NCBI GenBank assembly: GCA_943357985.1
Contig: CALRGR010000006.1
Span: 1 to 55,413 of the forward strand
From: Candidatus Levybacteria bacterium GW2011_GWA1_37_16
GTDB taxonomy: Bacteria > Patescibacteriota > Microgenomatia > Levybacterales > UBA12049
Direction: 5' to 3'
Length of the DNA stretch: 55,413 bases
This document shows positions 27,321 through 35,536 of this stretch, piece after piece. The translations under genes were made by a program, and so were the position numbers. Under the pieces are notes generated by a model. That model saw only the letters and a program-made list of their open reading frames with translations. It was not told the DNA's origin and ran no database searches. Every line of letters begins with the position of its first letter. Positions within the stretch are counted from its first letter, which is position 1.

Positions 27321-27465
27321 TTTAATTTTTATAGATAGTCCAGGTGGTGAATAAGATATTCAAATCCTGGAAAAAAAGATGGGAAGAATGAAGTGCGGAT
27401 TAAAATCGGAACTACACAATTACTATCTCTAGTCTTATTATACCCTTTTGGCCTAAAATTAGATA

Positions 27466-27792
27466 CTATGAGTTTTGTTTCTTCAAGCTTCTAAGAAGAG
27501 ATAGCACTTTTCCTTTTTTTATCTTCAATCTTCTTATTTCTCCACCTGGTAGTTCAATAACTTTATTATAGATAGGGTTCCATAGGAAAATTCTGTTTTG
27601 TTTTAGGTTCGTCTTGATTTTAACTACTTTTTTCGAATTGTCCAAAACTAAAACATCTATTGGAAATCTTAATCCAAATGTATGAATTCCAAATCTTGTT
27701 TCAATTAAAACCGGAGATGCATATTTTTCAAACAGGAGCCCCAGCGATTTTTCTTTAAAGCCATTGAGGATCTTAAGTTTAATTTGAATCAT
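27466..27792 (-). CDS. DUF192 family protein
   Basis: GIHTFGLRFPIDVLVLDNSKKVV; VIELPGGEI. Confidence 0.75.
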   Translation of the reverse strand: MIQIKLKILNGFKEKSLGLLFEKYASPVLIETRFGIHTFGLRFPIDVLVLDNSKKVVKIKTNLKQNRIFLWNPIYNKVIELPGGEIRRLKIKKGKVLSLLRSLKKQNS

Positions 27793-28238
27793 TAAGATAT
27801 TTTGGTTATAACGTAAGACACTATTCCTGTGGGGATTTCTATTGCTACCTTGTCTCCTGTTTTTCTGCCGGAGATTGCTCTTCCTAATGGAGAAAGTAGT
27901 GAAATTTTCTTTTCTTTTGGGTCTGCTTCTAAATCACCCACTACGTAGTAGGTTACTTCCCCGCTTTTACTTACTAAAGTAACTGTATTTCCAATGTTAA
28001 CAGATTCCTTATCTGTTTTTTCAATGATAATGGATTTTTTTATATCAAGAGAAAGCTTCTTGATTAAATAGTCAATGTGAGAAAGCTTAAATCTTGCAGC
28101 TTTATAGTATCCGTTTTCGGAAAGATCACCCATATCTCTGGCTTTTTTCAAATCTGCCACAGCAATAGGACGCTGCGCAACTGCATTTTTGTAATCTTTT
28201 TTAAGCTTATCAAAGCCTTTCTTTGTAGACCTAATCAC
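27792..28238 (-). CDS. greA: GreA/GreB-family transcription elongation factor
   Basis: Coiled-coil N-terminus with DMGDLSENGYYKAAR; C-terminal SPLGRAISGRKTGD. Confidence 0.9.
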   Translation of the reverse strand: MIRSTKKGFDKLKKDYKNAVAQRPIAVADLKKARDMGDLSENGYYKAARFKLSHIDYLIKKLSLDIKKSIIIEKTDKESVNIGNTVTLVSKSGEVTYYVVGDLEADPKEKKISLLSPLGRAISGRKTGDKVAIEIPTGIVSYVITKIS

Positions 28239-28253
28239 CGTCTTATTGTAGCA

Positions 28254-29999
28254 TTAGTTAGTGGTTATAAAGGTTTGGCAAAAAACTTCACTACTTAGTT
28301 TTTCTATCCGCAGGTCAGAAAAGCGGATTCCAAAAGGGTAAAGATGCAGGGAATAATTTCCACATGTTCTATCGTTTGCTATAGAGTAAATTGCCCCACT
28401 GTCACTTAGTTGAGCAATTGTTAAAGGCTTGCCTTTATATCTAATGTCTCTTTTGCATTTAATCCCGGACTCAAAAATTACCACGCTGTCCTTTGGTATG
28501 TTCCTTGTTTCTTGACAGGTAATAAAATGTATATTATTGAAAGTGTATTTTTGAGACTTAAATATTTTCGCGACTTCATCCTGGCTTGTACGATTGTACG
28601 AGTTGGTGTAAAACAGGTAATGTTTCAAGGGAGTTTTTGGATCTCCAGTAACCACAAAAATGCTGCTATTTCCATCCTGCAAGGATAAATATTTAGACAG
28701 TACCCTTGCGCTTAGATTGAAAGCTTCGGAATTGTAGATGGGGTTTCTGAAGAAATATATATTTGCAAAATTAATAAAGTGCGCAGCGTAAAGCAAAATT
28801 GTCACGGTTATAATAAGTTTTTTATAAAAACTATTTTTAACTAAAGAGATGATGTAGTAAATACCAAAGCCTATAAACAAGAGCAATATAAGACTAAGGA
28901 GTTGAGATCTAATTGCATAGGAAACCCCAACGTTACTTACTACTGATGGTATCGGGGAAACTGCGACAAGACCTGTTAGAAACAGCCACAGTTTCATATT
29001 TTTCTTAAATAATGCACACAGGCCAACAATAAGGAAAATAGCGTCTATGTAATAAAATGTTCCATGATTCCAAAGACTAAATAGATATTTTGCATCACCG
29101 TGTAAAAAAAGAAAGTTTGGGGAGAAGGCGTTAAAGTATTTGTCTATAGAGTCTTTTAGAAATAGCACTACTTTGTTAGAAAGAACATTGGTTAATGGTG
29201 TCTGAATAGACAATCTCCTCTCGCTATTTGTTGCTTCTATAATAGAAGGTAAGTTGGGAGTTGAAATCTCATTGGTTCGGACTTGAGAAGATGTAAAAAT
29301 GCTAAACGCAAAATACAGCAACATTACAAGACAGAAAGAGAAAAGAGTTAGATATTGTTTAAAAAATCTTCTCTTGTTTACCACAACCCATACGTATAAC
29401 AAAACAATTAATAAAAAGGGCATAAGGATTAATTTTGTCCCAATGTAGCTGTAGAATGCGATAAGAAGAAAAGGAAAGGAAAAAAGAATTTTCCACCCTT
29501 TGGCAATAAGAAGAATATATAAGGCTACTGCAAATCCACATATTGCAAGGGGTGTATCATATGCAGTTCTTCCAAAATAAATAAGCCAAGGATTAATGCT
29601 TGCAATAAGACCAACGATTAATCCTTCTTTTTCCCCAAACAGTTTTCTTGCTATGGCATATATTGTGGCAACGGTTACGGTTCCTATAATTGCATATATC
29701 AGTTTTGATGTAAAAAGAGAGAGTGGTAAAATGCCTACGAATAGTGCGGCTACAATCGAAGGAATTTCTGCTTGAGGAAAGCTGCTTGCGGGAGGAGTCA
29801 AAGATAGCGGGCTCCATGTCCCGCTTATGTCGCTCCCATTTAAAAATAATGCCTTTGCGTTAAGTAGATAATCTAGCTCATCATTGCTTATTCCGACCGG
29901 AATTCTATCTAGCCAGAGCGTCCTTATAAACAGAGAAAATAAGACAACAAAAAGTAACGGAAGTAATGAATGAAAACTTTTCTTCCAGGATTTAAACAT
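28254..29999 (-). CDS. GT39/PMT-like multipass membrane glycosyltransferase
   Basis: TLWLDRIPVGISNDELDYLLNAKAL; multiple TMs. Confidence 0.7.
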   Translation of the reverse strand: MFKSWKKSFHSLLPLLFVVLFSLFIRTLWLDRIPVGISNDELDYLLNAKALFLNGSDISGTWSPLSLTPPASSFPQAEIPSIVAALFVGILPLSLFTSKLIYAIIGTVTVATIYAIARKLFGEKEGLIVGLIASINPWLIYFGRTAYDTPLAICGFAVALYILLIAKGWKILFSFPFLLIAFYSYIGTKLILMPFLLIVLLYVWVVVNKRRFFKQYLTLFSFCLVMLLYFAFSIFTSSQVRTNEISTPNLPSIIEATNSERRLSIQTPLTNVLSNKVVLFLKDSIDKYFNAFSPNFLFLHGDAKYLFSLWNHGTFYYIDAIFLIVGLCALFKKNMKLWLFLTGLVAVSPIPSVVSNVGVSYAIRSQLLSLILLLFIGFGIYYIISLVKNSFYKKLIITVTILLYAAHFINFANIYFFRNPIYNSEAFNLSARVLSKYLSLQDGNSSIFVVTGDPKTPLKHYLFYTNSYNRTSQDEVAKIFKSQKYTFNNIHFITCQETRNIPKDSVVIFESGIKCKRDIRYKGKPLTIAQLSDSGAIYSIANDRTCGNYSLHLYPFGIRFSDLRIEKLSSEVFCQTFITTN

Positions 30000-30032
30000 A
30001 AAAGTCTAGACCAAGCATATTATATAGAAAGC

Positions 30033-31541
30033 TCACTGGAGGTCAATATTAAAATCTTGTTTTAGTTTTTCAATTCTAATTTTCGGAATACTTTTTATCT
30101 TGTCTTTTCTTACATATAAGCAGGTAGGTTTTCTTTCTGATGTAAAGTTTTTATATTGACTTTTATACTGCTTTGGGATTAATCTCTCTAAGTTTTTCTC
30201 TTTTGGGCAAGAACCATAGTAAAAAACTGGCGGATTTTCCTCAAACATTGTAAGTCTTGCATTAGAGTAGTTTTCAAATCTTGGCATAAAGGAGGTATAC
30301 CACGAATACTTATAAGGAGAAGGAAGATCTACTTGCCAGTGAGTCAGTTCATCAAAGCCGTCGGCAAAATAAGTGTCATTCTCATTTTTTAAGACACTTA
30401 TTACATTTCCCGCCTCAAGTATTTTCCCGTAGTTTGTGATAAATTCTTCGTGTGGGCTTATCTTTTCCACAAGAAAAGAGCGAGGCACATACAAAACAAA
30501 TGCCAAAGCTAAAAACAGTAATGTAGGAGCAAAGTATTTTTTGGCATAACTGCAAATAAGCAAGAACGTAAAGGATACTAGCAGTCCGTACCAAGGAAGA
30601 AGATGAAATGCTGCATAGAATATTTTTCCAGCCTCCGTACTCCTTATATTTGCCAGTCCTAAAATCAGGAATATAACAAAAAATAATTTATATTTTTTAA
30701 GCCTTATTAAATTTATTGCATGCAGAATAAATAATAAATTTATGGAAGACAAAAGTAGCATAAGGGCATTTCTTTCACTACTTAAGATTATATAAAATGG
30801 GTAAAAAAATGATCTTAAGAGATCAAGTATCTCCAACTGTCCTTTAAACATGATTGAGTTATAAACAAATACATTTTGAAAATATTCCCTAAGGGGTATT
30901 AGCAAGAGCGTGGTTGCAAAGAGGAGAAAAAAGACAAAAATAGGATAAATTTTAATTCTTTCACGATTTCCGTAAAAAATTAATACAAAAAGAAAGAGCG
31001 CAACGGGAATATATGGTTCTCTCATAAAAATGACAAACCAGGTAAAGACCGAAGCTAAAAAATAGTCTATGGGTAATATTTTTTTCTTTGAGAATTTATA
31101 AAAAACAATAACGGAAAGATAGACCAGCGGATAGACTATTAAGCCTTCGGCAAGAAATCTGTCCCCAAATAAATAAAACTTGCTAAATTCATAAATTATT
31201 GCAAAAAAGACCATGGGTAACCCAAACCTGAGGATTAACATAAAGTTGAAAATAAAACCAAAAAATAAAACAAATTGCCTGTGTTTTAAAATTAGGTCAT
31301 ATACATTTGTAGGATTTATCTGCTGAATAAAAGCGCTTATATGCGGCATTAGCATTTGATGGTTAAAGAAAATATCCGAGTAAAGAGTTTTGCCTTCATT
31401 TATGAAGTATCCTGCGGCTATATTAAAACAATCATCAAAGCATCCAAAGGCACTAACCCGGGGCATGTAAATTTTATATAAAATAAAATAAGCAACAAGA
31501 AGAAAGAATAAGATAGAAAGAGTTTTAGAAATTTTTATCAC
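30033..31541 (-). CDS. Multipass membrane protein, probable glycosyltransferase-like
   Basis: Many TM segments; adjacent to GT genes. Confidence 0.5.
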   Translation of the reverse strand: MIKISKTLSILFFLLVAYFILYKIYMPRVSAFGCFDDCFNIAAGYFINEGKTLYSDIFFNHQMLMPHISAFIQQINPTNVYDLILKHRQFVLFFGFIFNFMLILRFGLPMVFFAIIYEFSKFYLFGDRFLAEGLIVYPLVYLSVIVFYKFSKKKILPIDYFLASVFTWFVIFMREPYIPVALFLFVLIFYGNRERIKIYPIFVFFLLFATTLLLIPLREYFQNVFVYNSIMFKGQLEILDLLRSFFYPFYIILSSERNALMLLLSSINLLFILHAINLIRLKKYKLFFVIFLILGLANIRSTEAGKIFYAAFHLLPWYGLLVSFTFLLICSYAKKYFAPTLLFLALAFVLYVPRSFLVEKISPHEEFITNYGKILEAGNVISVLKNENDTYFADGFDELTHWQVDLPSPYKYSWYTSFMPRFENYSNARLTMFEENPPVFYYGSCPKEKNLERLIPKQYKSQYKNFTSERKPTCLYVRKDKIKSIPKIRIEKLKQDFNIDLQ

Positions 31542-31553
31542 TAACTTAATATA

Positions 31554-31591
31554 GCTTAAAAAGGATTGTTTTTCTACAATCCTTTTTAAGC
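31554..31591 (-). terminator. Strong symmetrical hairpin terminator
   Basis: GCTTAAAAAGGATTGT-tttttct-ACAATCCTTTTTAAGC, 16-bp perfect stem. Confidence 0.9.
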
Positions 31592-31631
31592 TTACTAAAA
31601 CCTGCCCTAGTAAACAGTAAAGTTTTACTTT

Positions 31632-31835
31632 TTAACTGCAGATTTTGCAATCTTTCTTGTGCCCTATCCCTACATAAACAGCTGATAAACCGATTAAGGT
31701 ATAAACAACGGTTTCTGCTCCTGGCATTGTGCCAAGAAGAGTTGTTACGAGATTTAGGTTAAAAAGACCAACTAGTCCCCAATTAAGGGCACCAACTAAA
31801 ACAAGAAGAATCGCTACCATGTGAAGATTTTTCAT
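31632..31835 (-). CDS. DUF378 family small membrane protein
   Basis: VALLVGALNWGLVG-type motif (LLVLVGALNWGLVGLFNLNLV); near-perfect SD AAAGGAGGTGA upstream. Confidence 0.85.
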   Translation of the reverse strand: MKNLHMVAILLVLVGALNWGLVGLFNLNLVTTLLGTMPGAETVVYTLIGLSAVYVGIGHKKDCKICS

Positions 31836-31920
31836 TTAATTCACCTCCTTTCAAATTAATACTAATTTAATGTAGACATAAAAAAACTTCTAAGTCAAGG
31901 ATTTTAAGTTAGGTTTTAAG

Positions 31921-32886
31921 ATGATAGAATATAAATTCATGAGAAAGGCTTGGATATTTCTAATAGTTGCTGTAGTTGTTGCTATTTTTGCGTATGGATT
32001 GAGCCTAAAGATTCTTGATAGGGAGTATGGTGTTACGTCTCCCCTGCCTTCATTCTTAAGCATAATAGAGAACAGCGAAGTCTCAACTTTAGACATTTGG
32101 ACGCCCGTTATAGGGGCTCTATTTACAAGTTCCGGCGTTCCTGAAATTTCCGCTAAATCGGCTCTTATTTATGACACAACTACCAAGAAGACGCTTTACT
32201 CTAAAAATGCTCTTGAGAGGCTTCCTATGGCTTCTCTCACCAAGATAATGACTGCCGTAGTAGCACTAGAAAACAGCAAAAAAGATAACTATATTGTTAA
32301 AGAGAGAGATTTGGTTGGAGAAGATAGCATGGGATTATCCAGGGGAGAAGTTATGAGCCTAAATGAGCTTTTGTATGGACTTATGCTTTACTCTGGAAAT
32401 GATGCCGCCGAGACAATTGCAAGCAACTACACAAAAGGACGTGAAGGATTTATTAAGGCCATGAATGATAAGGCAAACTCTTTGGGTCTTAAGGACACGC
32501 ATTTTACAAATCCAACAGGACTTGAAGGAGATGGCAATCAATACACAACTGTTCATGATTTACTTGTAATTACAGACTACGCAATGCGTTTTGAGCAGTT
32601 TGCAAAGGTAGTTGAAACTTTTCAACATCATATTCCATACACATTAGATCACAAAGAGTTTTTTCTGGAAAACACTACAAATCTTTTGACAAGTTACCCG
32701 GGAATCAAAGGTGTGAAGATAGGTTACACGCCGGAAGCCGGAGAGTGTTTGGTCACTTATCTTGATTACAAAGGCCACAAAATTATAGGAATTATTTTGG
32801 GGAGTGATAACAGAAGACAGGAAATGAAAGATCTTTTAGATTTTGCCTTAGAATCGGAAGGTGTTCCTCCCCCTCCCCACGGTTAA
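31921..32886 (+). CDS. dacA: D-alanyl-D-alanine carboxypeptidase (likely start at ATG 31939)
   Basis: LPMASLTKIMTAVVAL (SxxK); YSGNDAAE (SGN-type); IKGVKIGYTPEAG (KxG). Confidence 0.92.
   Translation: MIEYKFMRKAWIFLIVAVVVAIFAYGLSLKILDREYGVTSPLPSFLSIIENSEVSTLDIWTPVIGALFTSSGVPEISAKSALIYDTTTKKTLYSKNALERLPMASLTKIMTAVVALENSKKDNYIVKERDLVGEDSMGLSRGEVMSLNELLYGLMLYSGNDAAETIASNYTKGREGFIKAMNDKANSLGLKDTHFTNPTGLEGDGNQYTTVHDLLVITDYAMRFEQFAKVVETFQHHIPYTLDHKEFFLENTTNLLTSYPGIKGVKIGYTPEAGECLVTYLDYKGHKIIGIILGSDNRRQEMKDLLDFALESEGVPPPPHG
32847..32886 (+). repeat. dacA 3'-end repeat, copy R1 (authentic gene end)
   Basis: TTAGAATCGGAAGGTGTTCCTCCCCCTCCCCACGGTTAA = LESEGVPPPPHG*. Confidence 0.85.
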
Positions 32887-33218
32887 TTTAGAGATTTTTG
32901 CCTTTTTAACTTATGAACGTCTCCCCATTCCTGCATTAGTTTCATGATTGGAAGCAACGTCTTGCCATAGTCTGTAAGGGAATATTCAACATGAGGTGGA
33001 ATAACAGGGAATACTTTTCTCTTAATAATTCCATCATTTTCAAGCTCACGCAATTGTTGAACCAACATTTTCTGCGTGATACCTGAAATTCCTCTTTCCA
33101 ACTCGTTAGTTCTTAAGGAATTTGTCTTAACCATAAAAAGAATAAGAGGTTTCCATTTCCCACCTATGATATGTAGAGTTTCTTTTACCGATGAACATTC
33201 TATCGTTATTGTCTTCAT
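32883..33218 (-). CDS. HxlR-family winged-helix transcriptional regulator
   Basis: IIGGKWKPLILFMV; GISGITQKMLVQQLRELENDGIIKRKVFPVIPPHVEYSLTDYG. Confidence 0.93.
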   Translation of the reverse strand: MKTITIECSSVKETLHIIGGKWKPLILFMVKTNSLRTNELERGISGITQKMLVQQLRELENDGIIKRKVFPVIPPHVEYSLTDYGKTLLPIMKLMQEWGDVHKLKRQKSLN

Positions 33219-33233
33219 GCTTACTTTTTTATT

Positions 33234-33258
33234 AGTACCTTACTTTATAGTAGGTACT
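33234..33258. promoter_or_regulatory. Inverted-repeat operator candidate upstream of hxlR-like gene
   Basis: AGTACCTtactttatagtAGGTACT. Confidence 0.6.
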
Positions 33259-33293
33259 TGTACTTTAAGACATTATAGCATATAAATCAAGCC

Positions 33294-33956
33294 ATGGAAA
33301 GAGAAAAGCAAAATAGGTCTCCGCAGGAGTTAAATGCGGAATTTGGGAAAATTCTTGGTGCATTGCCCGGGCCAACTTCACAAGACTTTGAGGATAATTT
33401 TGAGATAAGCGAAGAAGCGCAGGCTGTTCTTGATGGTTTAATACCACGAGATTGGTTAGATGATGATCCTACAGGAACTGTGCGAGAGATATGGACTGAT
33501 TTAGCAAAAGTTGAAGCGTCTAAGAATAGACGTGAGAATAGCTTGTATGGAGGAATATTGATGTCTAAATTCCAAGAATTAAGGCCTTTTGTACAAGGAA
33601 CAGAAGCTTTTAGGGAACATTTACCAGAGGAGTTAAGATTATTTATTAAGATTGGGGGTGCTTGGGGAGAATATTTGCACGGCGATGACCAGGGAGGTAT
33701 TTTCCATTCGGAATCAGTAAGGCCAATTGAAGAAAGAAGTTATCAAGAGCTTTATCAGCGTGTTCGTTGGTTTGGTAAGGGTATATTTCCTGATCCATGG
33801 TGGAAAGAGCCGGACTATGCTAACGAACCTGCTTATCAAGAAATGGTGTCTTTGGGAAAAAGATGGAAAAATGAATTTGTGCAAAAGTATGGATATTCTC
33901 CGCTTGATGGATTTGGAAGAGAAATCGAATTCAGAGGCGACGGTAAAGAACTTTAA
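33294..33956 (+). CDS. Hypothetical protein (220 aa), no family recognised
   Basis: Long ORF divergent from hxlR-like gene. Confidence 0.55.
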   Translation: MEREKQNRSPQELNAEFGKILGALPGPTSQDFEDNFEISEEAQAVLDGLIPRDWLDDDPTGTVREIWTDLAKVEASKNRRENSLYGGILMSKFQELRPFVQGTEAFREHLPEELRLFIKIGGAWGEYLHGDDQGGIFHSESVRPIEERSYQELYQRVRWFGKGIFPDPWWKEPDYANEPAYQEMVSLGKRWKNEFVQKYGYSPLDGFGREIEFRGDGKEL

Positions 33957-33960
33957 AAGT

Positions 33961-33985
33961 TAGAAGGTGTCCCTCCCCACGGTTA
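33961..33985 (+). repeat. Displaced dacA 3'-end remnant, copy R2
   Basis: TTAGAAGGTGTCCCTCCCCACGGTTAA = LEGVPPHG*; 15 bp CCTCCCCACGGTTAA identical to R1. Confidence 0.8.
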
Positions 33986-34528
33986 AACACTTAGTGGAAA
34001 TTTTCTAAAAACAGTGTAGGTTTGAGAAATAAGAGGAATATCTACTTCTCCAATCTTGGGATTTTTTCTAAAGTCGTCTAATTGCATTCCCTCTCTTAAA
34101 CCACAGCTAACGCTGCTATATATTAGACATCCATTGGGCTTAAGCGTTCTCATTACATCGTCAAACTCTTCTTCTGAAAGGTGAACGTCTTGAATGAAGG
34201 CCGCATCGAAGGCCTCGTCTACAAAAGGAGAGTGTTCAATTTTTCCGTATAGTGCGTTTTTATTTTGGGAATGTGCCGTTTCCAGATTGGTCACTTTGCC
34301 GCTGTCCAGATTGACAATTTCTTCCGGGGTAAAAACAATACTTAGAGACAAGGTGTCATTCCCACTGCCCGGATAGTAGATTCTGGATATGGGAAATTTA
34401 TCCCTAATTCTTTGTAAATCTATTAGTCTTTGTAATCCTGTTGGTGCTACATCTTTTCTGGGAGCAAACTTATCTACCAAAAAGGTTGCTACTTTTTCTG
34501 CGGTTCTATTGCCAAGTCTTTCAAACAT
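33983..34528 (-). CDS. Class I SAM-methyltransferase-like protein
   Basis: ISRIYYPGSGNDTLSLSIVF; EAFDAAFIQDVHL; LKPNGCLIYSS. Confidence 0.65.
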   Translation of the reverse strand: MFERLGNRTAEKVATFLVDKFAPRKDVAPTGLQRLIDLQRIRDKFPISRIYYPGSGNDTLSLSIVFTPEEIVNLDSGKVTNLETAHSQNKNALYGKIEHSPFVDEAFDAAFIQDVHLSEEEFDDVMRTLKPNGCLIYSSVSCGLREGMQLDDFRKNPKIGEVDIPLISQTYTVFRKFPLSV

Positions 34529-34546
34529 TTTTGGATTATATCAAAA

Positions 34547-34585
34547 TTAGAGTCTGAAGGCATTACTCTCCCACAGCACGGTTGA
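34547..34585 (+). repeat. Displaced dacA 3'-end remnant, copy R3
   Basis: TTAGAGTCTGAAGGCATTACTCTCCCACAGCACGGTTGA = LESEGITLPQHG*. Confidence 0.7.
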
Positions 34586-34619
34586 TTGAACCACTGATTT
34601 AAGTTAGAATATAGACTCA

Positions 34620-34702
34620 GCCGTGGTGGTGGAATGGCATACACGGAGGCCTTAAGAGCCTTTGTCAGCAATGGCATGAGAGTTCGACTCTCTCCCGCGG
34701 CA
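34620..34702 (+). tRNA. tRNA-Leu (UAA)
   Basis: Class II; anticodon loop CTTAAGA; acceptor GCCGTGG/CCGCGGC. Confidence 0.92.
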
Positions 34703-34719
34703 CATTATGAGTTAGATTT

Positions 34720-34795
<76 letters not shown>

Positions 34796-34830
34796 ATAAC
34801 TAGATCAGTGCAGATAGGTATTGTATAATA

Positions 34831-34925
34831 GTTGCGCGACAGCGTCGGCTCGTTACGGATTTTACCCGAGCAGCGCAACCTTAAAGAGAAATCGTGTGGG
34901 AAAAACCGCGAGGTTTGTCCCAACA
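34831..34925 (+). ncRNA. Candidate structured RNA between tRNA-Pro and tRNA-Gly (unknown class)
   Basis: TATAAT at 34824-34829; stem GTTGCGC/GCGCAAC; second stem TGGGAaAAACC-GCGA-GGTTTgTCCCA with GNRA loop. Confidence 0.4.
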
Positions 34926-34930
34926 GAGTC

Positions 34931-35001
34931 GCGGGTGTAGTTCAATGGTAGAACGCAACTTTTCCAAAGTTGTCACGAGAGTTCGATTCTCTTCACCCGC
35001 T
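34931..35001 (+). tRNA. tRNA-Gly (UCC)
   Basis: Anticodon loop TTTCCAA. Confidence 0.93.
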
Positions 35002-35031
35002 CACATTTCGATAAGGCTCAAATATGAATAT

Positions 35032-35104
35032 GTGCTCGTAGCTCAATGGATAGAGCACCTCCCTTCTAAGGAGGTGGTTGGTGGTTCGATCCCACTCGGG
35101 CACA
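35032..35104 (+). tRNA. tRNA-Arg (UCU)
   Basis: Anticodon loop CTTCTAA; acceptor GTGCTCG/CGGGCAC. Confidence 0.92.
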
Positions 35105-35123
35105 CAATATTTATAAGCGAAAT

Positions 35124-35196
35124 GGTGGATGTAGTTCAACAGTAGAACGCCTGCTTGTGGAGCAGGAGGTCGCGGGGGCGGCACCCGTCATCCACC
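35124..35196 (+). tRNA. tRNA-His (GUG) with unusual D- and T-loops
   Basis: Anticodon loop TTGTGGA; G-1:C73; acceptor GTGGATG/CATCCAC; T-loop GGCGGCA. Confidence 0.8.
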
Positions 35197-35198
35197 CA

Positions 35199-35531
35199 CT
35201 ATTTTTTGGCTTTGGTTTCCTCTATGTCTTTGAGGAGTTCTGCTTTTAAAGCTTCCGCAGTTTTCCTAATCTTGTTCTCTATGTTTTCAGCTTTAGTCTT
35301 AAGTAAATCCCAAATCTTGTCATGATTATCATCTCTTACGTGTCTAAGAAATTCTTTTTTATCTTCCTGTGGAAGCTCGGATAAGACTGTATCTAAAACT
35401 GCATGGTGAATGTTGCTTTCGGCAAGAGACAGAAGATGTACTCTTTCATCCTGGGTTAAATCCATATCCGCAATTTCAATAGAAATTGACGTTGTGTCAA
35501 CTACGTGGCTATAAAAATGTTTATTTTTCAT
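35199..35531 (-). CDS. Hypothetical coiled-coil protein (110 aa)
   Basis: Helical Lys/Glu-rich ORF directly downstream of tRNA-His on the opposite strand. Confidence 0.5.
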   Translation of the reverse strand: MKNKHFYSHVVDTTSISIEIADMDLTQDERVHLLSLAESNIHHAVLDTVLSELPQEDKKEFLRHVRDDNHDKIWDLLKTKAENIENKIRKTAEALKAELLKDIEETKAKK

Positions 35532-35536
35532 TGTAC

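Noticed and set aside
32847-34585. Considered attC/integron cassettes for the dacA-end repeats
   Set aside because: No attC-like R'/R'' palindromes and no integron integrase; repeats are homologous to a coding end instead.
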